This document shows, one piece after another, positions 8,340 through 17,360 of a stretch of 20,651 bases of DNA. Below the pieces are notes generated by a model that was not told the DNA's origin, made no database searches, and was given only the letters and a program-made list of their open reading frames with translations. This stretch comes from Priapulus caudatus (lineage: Eukaryota > Priapulida > Priapulimorpha > Priapulimorphida > Priapulidae). Location: the NCBI RefSeq assembly GCF_000485595.1, contig NW_014577859.1:7790-28440 (forward strand), read 5' to 3'. Numbering within the stretch: position 1 is the first letter of the stretch; each line of letters opens with the position of its first letter. Position numbers and translations under genes: made by a program.

Positions 8340-9106
8340 TGTAGGATGTAGCCAACGAAACGAGGATGTAATTCGTCACCCACAGAATCTGTCTCTTTGT
8401 TTTATTATGCCACCACCAACGTGTTGGGGACACTGACGACAACGATGACGATAACAATTACGATAGTGCGGCGACAGCGCATGCGTGCGCGCGTTTGACT
8501 ACGGCCACGGCAACGGCGACGATAACGATAGCGTGCCGCTGATACCAAACTGTGTGCCAATAGTGTGTGATTCACTGAAACAATACACCAAAAAAGGACT
8601 TCACTAAATTACTCCTAGCACAATTCTATCCCAACAATTATATCCTGAACGAAGTTCTAAACTGCAGAAACGCGTACCCTATTAACTGAACTGCCCCTCA
8701 AACTCTTAAACAGCATAAACATCACGGAAATATAACTGCGAACATCGAGAATTTCCTCTCAACCCGCAACCGCAATTGAAACTAAAACCAAAACAAGGAC
8801 GACTATATAGCTACCAATGTGGTATGATTCACATTCAGCTAAATCCAGCAATTATACGATTTTTAGTGTCTTTAAGATTATGAACAACCACTAGTAACTC
8901 ACCGAAGGTTTGTGACACCTTTACATCCCTTTACATCACTACAGAATCCACATACATATATAGAAAAGGCTGGCTACACGAGCGACTAACGAAATGCAAC
9001 CTTGCGTGTGCCGCCGTATTCCACACTGTCCCGTGACTCACGCGTATAGGTTTAACCTGCCGCGCCCTCTATCGTTTCCAAACTAAGCCAAACTCCGGCA
9101 GCTACA
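8340..9106 (-). repeat. 3' LTR of the BEL/Pao element, full length (767 bp)
   Basis: On the element's strand it starts TGTAGCTGCC and ends ATCCTACA, so it has a 5-bp inverted TGTAG...CTACA end with canonical TG/CA. A purine-rich tract directly precedes the start. It contains AATAAA (minus strand, 8401-8406), TATATA (8804-8809) and a repetitive ACGATAAC/GCGACAG-type stretch around 8439-8530. Confidence 0.88.
8401..8406 (-). terminator. AATAAA polyadenylation signal in the 3' LTR
   Basis: TTTATT on the + strand, about 60 bp before the LTR end. The same signal occurs at 14481-14486 in the 5' LTR. Confidence 0.55.
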
Positions 9107-9122
9107 TTCCGGCCCCTTAATT
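9107..9122 (-). promoter_or_regulatory. Polypurine tract (plus-strand primer site)
   Basis: AATTAAGGGGCCGGAA on the element's strand directly abuts the TGTAG start of the 3' LTR. This fits the polypurine tract that primes plus-strand synthesis in LTR retrotransposons and helps set the LTR boundary. Confidence 0.7.
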
Positions 9123-9292
9123 GTAAAACAATTACATAACACAGTGCTATGACTCACCGCGGTAATGTGTCATGCAAACCATAACCGAAAGTTACGCAAT
9201 GCTCAACATGAAAGTACCTAACGTTCAATAACGACCATTAACCGATTCTGTAATGGACAGCCCTCTTAACTCCGCCATTATACTAGCCGGTT

Positions 9293-11449
9293 CTACTTTT
9301 TGTCCCGCTCAGACTCCAATAACAAACACAGTTTCGCGATTGGCCTATCTAACACAGAATGCCGAGTCTTAACGGAACAGGATCTCACAAAACCCTTTGT
9401 ATCCGCTTTAACGTCCACAATTCTACCAAGAAGCCAGCTATTTCTCGGCAGCGATTCTTCCACCACGAGTACAATATCGCCCCGCATTAGGTTCTTTTGA
9501 GGGTCATGCCATTTCTGCCTGGCCTGCAATAGGGGCAAGTACTCTTTGCGCCCCCTTGTCCAGAATAAGTCCGCTAAATACTGGACCTGTCGCCAACGTC
9601 TTCTGACATAAACATCCTTCCTATCGAAGACACCGGGAGGCATTGATGTCTTCTCCCTCATGGTCAACAGCATCCGTGGAGATAACGGCTGCAGATCGTC
9701 CAGATCAGAGGACAGCGTAGATATTGGCCGGCCATTCACGATGTTCTCTACCTCGCAGAACAAGGTACTGAGACCTTCATCGTCCAGTCTAAGATGTTGC
9801 TCCCTTAACACGCCTTTCATAACTTGGCGAACAGTCCTTATGAACCTTTCCCAGACACCACCGAAGTGGGAGGCTGCAGGGGGGTTAAACTCCCAGCTTA
9901 TCCCTTTCTGCCGCAGCCACTCGGGGATTTGACTCTGGTTCCAAGCCTTGACAGCATTTCTTAGCTCCTCAGCGCCCACAAAATTCGTGCCATTATCTGT
10001 CCTCAACAATGATATTTCACCCCTCCTGGAGATGAACCTGCGTATGGCATTTAGACAGGAATCGGCATTTGCGGTATGCACGATCTCCAGATGAATCGCT
10101 CTCGTGGCCAAACAAGTGAACAGGAGACCATATCTCTTCACCATGCTCCTTCCCTGCTTAACCTCAAAGGGACCAAACATATCAAGGCCCGTATTCTCAA
10201 AGGGTGGCTTGTCACTCATCACCCGCTCAGCAGGCAACGATGCCATTTGCTGTGTTGATGGACCAGCACGATTCTTCTTACAAGTAACACATCGACTAAC
10301 CACACTCTTGATCACCGCACTTGCTCCAATCAGCCAGTACCTCTGCCATAGGTTTGCTAGCATAGCCGCCCTGCCCATATGCCCAACCTGGGCATGAGCC
10401 TCCATAACAACCAGTTGTGCCATTCCCGAATCTTTTGGGATAAGCACCTGGTGTTTCATTTCTTCTGGGAGGGTTGCTCTCCTCAGCCTACCACCTACTG
10501 ATATAAGATCATCAATCAGAATGGGATCTAGGTTTCGCAGCGGGCTACGTCTTAACGCTCTCCTGACTTCGTCAACATTACCACCTTTCAGAGCCTTTAA
10601 TTCTGCTGCGAAGAATCTCCGCTGTTTGTGAGCCAATATCAGTCTTTCTGCAGCCTTCGAGTGATCCAGGGTTGGGCGATTGCAACTTGGCCTGGAGTCA
10701 GCGCCTCTCTTGAATTTCTCGGCATCCATCAGTACCATGGCCACTACTCTCTTCAACCTTGGGTAACTTGAATACCTCGTGAGTAAGTCATCCAAAAAAC
10801 AACATCGTCCCTCTACTGTTACTACATTAGACACCTTGACTTCTAGGTCGCCTTCTGCAACATCAGGCACAATCCCCTGTAAGTCTGGCCACTGTTTACT
10901 GGATTGCCTAAGGAAGTCTGGACCATTAACCCACCTCTCATTCCCCAGGAACTCAGCAATTCTTTGTTCTCTGGAAGCTTCATCGGCAGGATTATTACAC
11001 GTCCTGACGTATCTCCACTGGTTGGGTTCAGTCAGATCCCGAATTACTGCAACCCTGTTGGCTACAAACGTTTTGAATCTCATTGAATCATTCTGTAGGT
11101 ACCTCAGTACGGTCTGGCTATCAGTCCAATAATGAACTTCCTTCACGCCCAACTCAGTCAGAACAGTACTTGCAAGGCGAGCACCCATCACAGCTGCAGT
11201 TAATTCTAGCCTTGGAATGGAGACATACTTAAGAGGAGCTACCCTACCCCTCGCCAACACAAGAGACACCTGAACCCTGCCATTACTATCTTCTTGTCGG
11301 AGGTAGGCACACATTCCATAGCCCTCTTCGCTTGCATCTGCAAAGACGTGAAGCTGCCGACTTATTACCACTGAGGACAGGTCCGACTTTGTCATCTGGG
11401 TACGTTCCATTCTTTGAGTCTGATCAGTTCCTGCAGCCACACTTCCCAT
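9293..11449 (-). pseudogene. BEL/Pao pol: RNase H, integrase and C-terminal domain
   Basis: A 718-codon open stretch, intact in itself. RNase H carries D38 (HVFADAS), E82 (RLELTAA), D110 (YWTDSQ) and D156 (NPADEASR). The integrase zinc finger has H352, H357, C387 and C390. The integrase core has D423 (GLDMFGPF), D485 (RTDNGTNF) and E534 (GGVWERF), the spacing expected in BEL/Pao. The C-terminus (from ~640) is DUF5641-like: LFWTRGRKEYL, KNLMRGDIVLV and SWLLGRIVDV. The first ~15 residues belong to the wrong frame: the true reading comes from 11392-12279 through a frame break near 11400. All catalytic residues survive here, but no start of its own would be used in an intact element. Confidence 0.9.
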
Positions 11450-12279
11450 CGCTGCAGCGAAACACCCTCAATTGGCTCGTTCCATTCCAGACCCTGACGG
11501 CAAACTTCTTGAAGCAGGATCTTTGCTGGAAGAACGAAGGGGGCTACCAAACCCAGTGGGTCAAACACCGAGCTTACGATAGATAGCAGCCCTCTCCTCG
11601 TTAAGCTTCTTTCCGCAGGCGCTACATTAAAGCTGAGCGTGTCTGACTGAGGTGACCATTGCACACCAAGTGCTCTCGCTACCGGCAGATCATCCATGTT
11701 CAAGTCCAATGATTTTAGCTCAGGCGCTCTTTCCTGTTCGGGGATGGCACCTAGCACCTCTTTATCATTACTCATCCACTTGGTCAGATGGAAGCCTCCA
11801 TCCAGACAAAGGTTAGTCAGGTCATTCACCAAGACGAATGCTCGCTCCTGACTATTCACAGAGGAGAGGCAGTCATCCACATAGAAGTTCTTGTTCATCA
11901 CATTTCTGGCTTCTACCCCATACTTGTCACCATGATCGGCCAGTGTCTTCTTCAGAGCCATGTTGGCACAAGCCAGAGACGAAGTGGCACCAAACAAATG
12001 CCTGGTTATCCTATACGTTAGGACAGCTTGTCCATCCGCGGGCAGCCAGTAGAATCGAAGGCAGTCTCTGTCCTGTTCAGCAACCACCACCTGCAGAAAC
12101 ATACCCTCGATATCTGCTGTGACCGCAATCTTCTCCTGTCTGAACTTCATCAGTACACCTATCAGGGTATTCGTCACATCCGGCCCCTGTAACAGCATGT
12201 CATTCAGGGATACTCCAGCCCACTTTGCAGCACAGTCATAGACAACCCATAATTTGCCTGGTTTCTTGACACTGTACAC
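11392..12279 (-). pseudogene. BEL/Pao pol: reverse transcriptase and Peptidase_A17-type segment
   Basis: Begins inside the reverse transcriptase with [18 protein letters not shown]. The motif A aspartate is in [12 protein letters not shown] (D56), RFYWLP follows, and the catalytic YVDD is at 133-136. Then comes the BEL/Pao-specific region after the RT ([29 protein letters not shown]). The frame is broken upstream near 12300, where the start of the RT lies in the 12204-13037 frame, and downstream near 11400, where translation must move to the RNase H frame. Motifs are intact, so the enzyme lost function by frame damage, not catalytic mutation. Confidence 0.92.
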
Positions 12280-13037
12280 TGGATGATGGGGCAGATACCA
12301 AACCCTTCTGCCAACAGGTCCAACTCTTCCACTTCCTCCATATATCCTTTCCGCATCATCTCCTCCATAAACCCCGTGTACTTAGCCTTGAGCCCAGGGT
12401 CAGCATTTAACCTCTTCTCCAACAACTCATACCTTCTCTGTGCTAATCGTCTGTTGTCTGGTAGTGTCACATTCCCATCTCGCCAGGGTATTGGAAGGAC
12501 ATAATGTCCATTATCAAACTTCATATTCTCATCAACTAACTTGACAAACCGTCTATCTTCTACAGACATGCTCGACTTCTCCTCAGATCCGACTTCTGGG
12601 AAATCAATCTTCGCTGCTTCTATTACCATCCTCGTCAACTGCTCATGGTCTTCAATGGCTCGAAGTTCAACCCTATTTATTGTTGCCACTCTCTGCGTTG
12701 CTCCGTGGCGGATGATGTTCCATGGTATCCATCCTAACACTGTTCTTGCCGCGTAGTGCGAACCAGGGGGCCCTGTGACCACCTCCAACGGAGTGTAAGC
12801 CTTGGCAACGGCATTACCCAACATCAGACCGATTTCCTCTTCGAGCTCCGGCACCACTACGCGGCCCCTCAAGTGATTCCACGTATCTACATCGCTCTGA
12901 GTCGGGATGTGGTCCCTCGTCACCGGTAGGGAATTCTTCGTATACACATTCGGAAGCTGAATATCCCTACCGCCTTCCTGACTGCTCACTGCTGTGTTAG
13001 AGATTATGTATGTCTGGAGAGCATGTGTATCACCCAT
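12204..13037 (-). pseudogene. BEL/Pao pol: C-terminal half of protease (DUF1758) and start of RT
   Basis: Residues ~1-105 match the C-terminal part of the BEL/Pao DUF1758 aspartic protease region: WNHLRGRVVVPELEEEIGL, then SHYAARTVLGWI. The N-terminal catalytic part with the D-(S/T)-G triad is absent: the preceding frame passes straight from one zinc knuckle to this point. Residues ~150-240 (VLPIPWRDGNVTLPDNR...YMEEVEELD) are the pre-RT linker and RT start. From about codon 245 (near 12300) the reading is out of frame with the RT, so the last ~30 codons are meaningless. Confidence 0.85.
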
Positions 13038-13041
13038 AGTA

Positions 13042-13293
13042 TCAATGGTTATCCGCGCCTTGCGACTTCCGACAATTCACCGACTCATGGGGCCCCTTGC
13101 ACAGCTCACACGCCTCCTTTGGACCTGCAAGGGTTGCATACGACCTCTTTGGTGCTTTCCAACCTTGGGCCGTTCCTTGCTGACCATGGCTTGAGTTAGC
13201 TGATTGTACCACGTTAAACATCGGGATGTTTGCTTCTCGGGCCCTTTCTCTCATAAACACAGCAAACACTTCAAAGCTGGGAAAGGTTTCCAT
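13042..13293 (-). pseudogene. BEL/Pao gag C-terminus with zinc knuckle
   Basis: Same frame as gag (13321-14376) and continuous with it except for the TGA at 13321-13323. FPSFEVFAVFMRERAREAN fits the end of the gag capsid-like region. CELCKGPHESVNC is a Cys-X2-Cys-X3-His-X4-Cys zinc knuckle as in BEL/Pao nucleocapsids. A second knuckle, usual in these elements, is not found. The frame ends at 13042-13044, at the edge of the apparent deletion that removed the protease active site. Confidence 0.8.
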
Positions 13294-13320
13294 ATTGAGG
13301 TAACTTTGTACGACACCTCT

Positions 13321-14376
13321 TCATCTGTTTTCAACATAACTCGGTACCTTAGCCACCAGCTTGTAGTTCTCCTGAGGGTAATCTAGCACTCCGAGATCTG
13401 GGATCATCTTCTTCCCCGCGCTTACCTCATTCAGAAAGTCTGAAAACGCTCTAAGACCATGCGCATCTCTAGGATTGACCCTCGGCCAACTTTGCAGCTT
13501 CGTCAAGAATGCTCTAGCTACAACGGAGTTGTTACCGTAACGATCCTTGAGCTCCTTACGGGCAAGGTAATAGGCATTATAATCTTGAAGCAAAATGTAA
13601 TTACTAATCATTGCACGAGGCTCACCACCCAGATGTTGGCTAAGCAAATTCAGCTTTTCATTCCCAGATACAGCTTTGTTTTCTATCAGACTTGTAAAAG
13701 CTGATTCCCATGCAGGATATCTCAAAGGGTCACCATCAAACCTTTCAACGCGTAATGGTGGTAGCCGGAAGGAGTCAACCAATTCTTTGATTACGCTCTC
13801 ATCCTTGACCGCACTTGATGGGTGCGCAGGAGCCGAGCAGGACGCATTCCCTGGGCCTGGTTGAATAGCATGTTGATCGTCAACGTGACAAACCGGTGCG
13901 TCGATCACAGGAGCTCCGACGGTGGATGGGACAAACTCAGGTGCAGCGAATGACAAAGGGGCATTCATCTCAGCGCCGATGTCCTCCTGTGACTCGCGTT
14001 GCTCGACCTCCTGAATTACTTCGAGCAGAGCCTGTGTCTTGGCTAGCTCTCTCTTACGCCTTAGCTGTCCTAGTTTTAACTCTGCCTCAAGCTCGTCGAA
14101 CTGAAGCTCAACTTTCTGCATGGCCACCTTCTTTTCCAACTCTACCCGCTCCCTCCTTCGTGAAGAATGCGAAGAATCCGATTTGATGGACCTGGATGAC
14201 CTTGAAGATATAACCGATCCTTCCTCATCCTGATTGCCCTTACTCGCACCTTGAGCCAAACCAGCGTAACTTGCTGAGGATGACTTCACCGTCGGATTAT
14301 ATGCCAGCTTCGACAGCTCTGGAAGACTGGCCGATGACAGTGGTTGTCTATACAGCTTTCCTGACCTTGTCTCCAT
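13321..14376 (-). pseudogene. BEL/Pao gag, N-terminal 351 codons
   Basis: Starts METRSGKLYR, 40 bp downstream of the 5' LTR. Residues ~15-70 are Ser-rich and low-complexity. Residues ~72-130 are a charged coiled coil (RRRERVELEKKVAMQKVEL and on). Residues ~203-345 are the DUF1759 gag region (RVERFDGDPLRYPAWESAF, LNLLSQHLGGEPR, ELKDRYGN). The frame stops at a TGA (13321-13323), while recognisable gag sequence continues in the same frame beyond it, so the stop is premature. Confidence 0.9.
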
Positions 14377-14416
14377 AATGCTCTTTAGACAGTCTTACTA
14401 AAATCTTCGTGAATAA

Positions 14417-15148
14417 TGTAGGATGTAGCCAACGAAACGAAGATGTAATTCGTCACCAACAGAATCTGTCTCTTCTTTGTTTTATTATGCCACCACCAAC
14501 GTGTTGGGGACACTGACGACAACGATGACGATAACAATTACGATAGTGCGGCGACAGTGCATGCGTGCGCGCGTTCGACTACGGCCACGACAACGGCGAC
14601 GATAACGATAGCGTGCCGCCGATACCAAACTGTGTGCCAATAGTGTGCGATTCACTGAAACAATACACCAAAAAAGGACTTTACTAAATTACTCCTAGAA
14701 TTCTATCCCAACAATTATATCCTGAACGAAGTTCTAAAACTGCAGAAACGCGGTACCCTATTAACTGAACTGCCCCTCAAACTCTTAAACAGCATAAACA
14801 TCACGGAAATATAACTGCGAACATCGAGAATTTCCTCTCAACCCGCAACCGCAAATTAAACTAAAACCAAAACAAGGACGACTATATAGCTACCAATGTG
14901 GTATGATTCACATTCAGCTAAATCAGCAATTATACGATTTTCAGTGTCTTTAAGATTATGAAAAACACTAGTAACTCACCGAAGATTTGTGACACCTTTA
15001 CATCCCTTTACATCACTACACGAATTCCACATACATATATAGAAAAGGCTGGCTACACGAGCGACTAACGAAATGCAACCTTGCGTGTGCCGCCGTATTC
15101 CACACTGTCCCGTGACTCACACGTATAGGTTTAACCTGCCGCGCCCTC
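14417..15148 (-). repeat. 5' LTR of the BEL/Pao element, outer end truncated
   Basis: Matches 8340-9069 from TGTAGGATGTAGCC onward, then loses similarity at 15148/15149, about 37 bp short of the LTR start seen in the 3' copy (9070-9106). TATATA occurs on the element's strand at 15036-15041 and 14883-14888, and AATAAA at 14481-14486. No obvious tRNA primer-binding site follows the LTR end: the bases are TTATTCACGAAG. Confidence 0.88.
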
Positions 15149-15992
15149 CGGTATCCGGTCTCTCATCTGGGTGAGGTTATGGCGGTAGAGAATGGCGATT
15201 ACAAGTAGGAGAATGTAGAAGAGGTTGAGCCATCTCACAAACACTAGGGATGGAAAGGATTAGTAATGCCGCCAGCTCCCAGAATAACATTGCGATTTAT
15301 ACGTGTTTCATATAATTCAAAAAGAGAAACCCACTCATCAGCTTGACTGCATGTGCATGGCACACAAAATGAAAAACTCGCTCTATACAGTGAGATTATA
15401 ACAGAAAATATAACAGTTAAAGAAGTAGCAACAGTAAGAAATAAAAGTGAAAACAAGTGACAAAAGACACTTTCTCCCTTTCTATTTATCATTTACAACA
15501 TTGTGAATCCCATTCCCCCCCCTCCCACTCGTGGTTGCATGTCTACCCCCTTCCACACACACCTACACTCCCACTTGTAGGCACCATGCACATCCTACAC
15601 CTTGAACTTGATTCGTCTACAATCGACATCTTTGTGCCATGTCAGTGCCTTTTGGTGACGTCCGATAATTTGTCTAATTCTCTAATTAGGCCATGGGCCA
15701 AGAGTGATTATTGTTCACTTTTGTTTGACACCTCATGGAACCAGGTTTAAAGCTGGTGTATCCCTGGTATTTCGTCGTTACTTTAACTCATCGGTCGGTG
15801 ATCGTAGACAATGATGGTCGAAGAGGTTGTGTATATTATATAGGATATAGACGTCTTTATTTCAATACATATGTACAACATATGGATGCGGGGGACGGCT
15901 TAGCCAGTGCCACACCCGACTCCCTCTCGAACCTTCTTTTCTCTCCCTTTTATAGGCATCTCATTATGCCACACGGCCCAGATCAACATAAC
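15149..15992. other. No recognisable gene
   Basis: Contains a C-rich run (15511-15525) and CA/CT-rich low-complexity DNA. Open frames of 82-123 codons overlap each other on both strands, with no motif or splice support. Confidence 0.5.
15985..15992. repeat. Left 8-bp target duplication of the hAT MITE
   Basis: AACATAAC. The right copy at 16241-16248 reads AACATAAT (7 of 8 matching). Confidence 0.7.
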
Positions 15993-16240
15993 CAGGGCCG
16001 TACGCAGCAGGGGGGCAGCAGGGGCAGTTGCCCCCTAGAGATTTTCAGAGTATGTCTTTTAATGAGACAAATACTGTACACTTTTAGAAATAAAATAGAA
16101 ATGTGACAAAAGGTTATCTTAAATCATCAAAGAAATATTACACTTTAAATAAAGAAATGTGAAATTGCAAAACGTTAGGGCACAGGGGGCATGGGGAGTA
16201 CCTTTGCCCCTCTACAGAAAATTTCTTGCGTACGGCCTTG
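15993..16240. mobile_element. 248-bp hAT-type MITE
   Basis: The termini CAGGGCCGTACGCAG... and ...TTGCGTACGGCCTTG are inverted copies (CAGGGCCGTACGCAG versus CAAGGCCGTACGCAA). G-rich subterminal blocks lie inside each end, and an A/T-rich core has no coding capacity. It is flanked by an 8-bp duplication with one mismatch (AACATAAC/AACATAAT). 8-bp duplications and CAGGG-type ends are hallmarks of hAT transposons, so this is a non-autonomous member. Confidence 0.85.
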
Positions 16241-16248
16241 AACATAAT

Positions 16249-16515
16249 CAATGAGCAGCCCGCGTGCCGTATTGATTCTGTATAATTCCGCTGGCTGGGT
16301 GCAAGGTGTTCAGACATGTGACGATGAGTCATATTATTGCATCATCTCCGTACTACGTTGCATCATCAAATCTCGTCACCACACTGGTTATAAGTTAAAT
16401 ACATTATCCTGATTATAAATCACCAATGTTCACCCCAAAATTCTTGCACATTGGTTTGTAATAATCTTTTGAAAAGTGGAATTTTCCGAAACAAATTCTG
16501 CCAATAGATGGCTGT
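16249..16515. other. No recognisable feature
   Basis: Intergenic A/T-rich DNA between the MITE and the CCAAT repeat. Confidence 0.4.
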
Positions 16516-16605
16516 ATGCGAAGCTTGAACCAATCACGGTGCTCTATGTGAAGCTTGAACCAATCACGGTGCTCTATGTGAAGCTTGAACCAATCACGGT
16601 GCACC
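16516..16605 (+). promoter_or_regulatory. Three tandem 30-bp units each with a CCAAT box
   Basis: AAGCTTGAACCAATCACGGT recurs at 16521, 16551 and 16581, an exact 30-bp period, separated by GCTCTATGTG. Each unit contains AACCAATCAC, which fits the NF-Y consensus. Multiple CCAAT boxes spaced about 30 bp apart are typical of NF-Y-driven promoters. The repeat could equally be a short minisatellite; the minus-strand translation (HRDWFKLHIE x3) is an artefact of the 30-bp period. Confidence 0.6.
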
Positions 16606-16989
16606 ATTTCACCATAATGGCAGCCCCCACAAGATGCTCACCAGACTAATCAGAATAATCAGAATATGTAAAATTATGAATTCGGTCTTATATCATATGT
16701 TACAAAGGTGCCCAGTTTCAGAATTCAGAATGTTAATTGCTCTGGTAAGTAATGTGATGTTGTCGAGAAAATCTGCTCCTATATGCTCAACGCCAACGGT
16801 TGGTCATCACAAGCTAGTTAAGGATACTCTCAAGGTTTTAGGAAAAATTTTACCGATTTTTAATTTTCAACTTTATTCGATGGCTAACACTATGTGCCAC
16901 CTCTGTACATGCGCATTTCTCCATATAACGGTACATGTGAACTGTCAGAGCGTTTTGATTGCCCGCGTACATGTGTAGTGAGCCGCGGC
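16606..16989. other. Region between CCAAT repeat and CRE, no clear gene
   Basis: A 114-codon open frame (16634-16978, +) has no recognisable domain and is Met/Leu/Ile-rich by composition. I do not call it. Transcribed leader or intron sequence is possible if the CCAAT repeat is a promoter. Confidence 0.35.
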
Positions 16990-16997
16990 TGACGTCA
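16990..16997. promoter_or_regulatory. Perfect CRE palindrome TGACGTCA
   Basis: Full CREB/ATF consensus. A near copy (TAACGTCA) follows at 17001-17008, and a second perfect one lies at 17178-17185 inside the candidate exon. Confidence 0.5.
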
Positions 16998-17030
16998 TGA
17001 TAACGTCAGAGACATGATACAACCTGAGGC

Positions 17031-17078
17031 GTGTTCAGGAGAGCGAACGCTCGCGAGCGCTCGCCTTCTGAACGACAC
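17031..17078. repeat. GC-rich ~48-bp imperfect palindrome
   Basis: Centred on CTCGCGAG near 17053. The inner 22 bp (17043-17064) are palindromic but for one mismatched pair. The outer arms GTGTTCAGGAGAGCGA and TCGCCTTCTGAACGACAC are near-complementary. A further GCGCGAG-rich stretch continues to ~17125. The block is the densest CpG stretch in the region. Confidence 0.75.
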
Positions 17079-17136
17079 TGCGCGAGCGCGCGCAAGCTGA
17101 GAAGGCTGTTCGCTCAGCGCGCGAGTTGTTTACAAG

Positions 17137-17223
17137 ATGGCGACGGAAAATCTGGCGAATGCGAATCTAACATTTCTGACGTCAATTTGCAATCTATTTC
17201 AACTTCATTTCGAACACTTCAGT
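17137..17223 (+). CDS. Candidate first coding exon (hypothetical)
   Basis: The sequence AAGATGGCGAC at the ATG resembles the YY1-type start-site element often found at animal CpG-rich promoters. The frame reads MATENLANANLTFLTSICNL and nine more codons. It reaches CAGT|GTGAGT at 17223/17224, a strong splice-donor match. Upstream lie a CpG-rich palindrome, a CRE and three CCAAT boxes. No downstream exon can be assigned and I do not recognise the protein. Dispersed-repeat homology begins at about 17251, so this could be the start of a transposon-derived gene. Confidence 0.35.
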
Positions 17224-17250
17224 GTGAGTCCGTCCGTGTGTCAACAGTTG

Positions 17251-17360
17251 GGCACAAATCTTAACTGCTCGACGTACGGTCACGATATTGGGTATGTCGG
17301 GGGGGGGATCGTCAAAACGGGTTGGGATGTCGAAGCTGGGGGTCAAAGGTCAAAGGTCAA
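17251..17360 (+). repeat. Dispersed repeat with DR1 half-sites, inverted partner of 20535-20642
   Basis: Collinear with the reverse complement of 20535-20642: GGCACAAATCT.AAC.GCTCGAC at the start, GATA.T.GGT.TAT in the middle and G.CGAA..TGG.GGTCA at the end, with nearly equal length (~93 versus ~90 bp between end words). The middle has diverged strongly. Both copies end in three AGGTCA-type half-sites. Confidence 0.6.
17340..17359 (+). promoter_or_regulatory. Three nuclear-receptor half-sites at DR1 spacing
   Basis: GGGTCA-A-AGGTCA-A-AGGTCA. A one-base spacer between direct AGGTCA repeats (DR1) is the known site type for RXR, HNF4 and COUP-TF class receptors. The same triplet is conserved in the inverted copy at 20536-20555. 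Confidence 0.55.

Larger units (their letters stand above)
8340..15148 (-). mobile_element. Degenerate BEL/Pao LTR retrotransposon
   Basis: Transcribed right to left: 5' LTR (14417-15148, truncated), gag (13321-14376), zinc knuckle and protease remnant (12204-13293), reverse transcriptase, RNase H and integrase (9293-12279), polypurine tract (9107-9122), 3' LTR (8340-9106). Domain order and the DUF1759, DUF1758, Peptidase_A17 and DUF5641-type segments are diagnostic of BEL/Pao. No envelope gene is present: only about 170 bp separate the integrase stop from the polypurine tract. The LTRs differ at some 16-18 substitutions plus several small indels over ~730 bp (roughly 97% identity by eye), so the copy is not brand new. 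Broken gag and pol frames make it non-autonomous. Confidence 0.95.

Noticed and set aside
8440-8535. ACGATAAC/GCGACAG-type repeats considered as a CRISPR-like or minisatellite array
   Set aside because: Irregular, no spacers, and present in both LTRs; they are part of the LTR sequence.
9123-9292. Looked for an envelope gene downstream of integrase in the BEL/Pao element
   Set aside because: Only about 170 bp separate the integrase stop from the polypurine tract, with no open frame.
10076-11132. Plus-strand open frames of 60-117 codons across the BEL/Pao pol region
   Set aside because: Antisense shadows of the RNase H/integrase frame.
14377-14416. Looked for a tRNA primer-binding site next to the 5' LTR
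   Set aside because: No TGG-type start or clear tRNA 3'-end complement follows the LTR; TTGGTGACGAA occurs only inside the LTR-homologous segment, so no site is called.
15735-16106. 123-codon open frame on the + strand
   Set aside because: It runs from anonymous sequence into the left half of the hAT MITE, so it spans an insertion boundary and has no motif.
16413-16607. Minus-strand peptide with three copies of HRDWFKLHIE
   Set aside because: The 10-residue period is the 30-bp CCAAT repeat read in one frame; there is no other sign of coding.
16634-16978. 114-codon open frame on the + strand
   Set aside because: No recognisable domain, composition reflects A/T-rich DNA, and no start or splice context.
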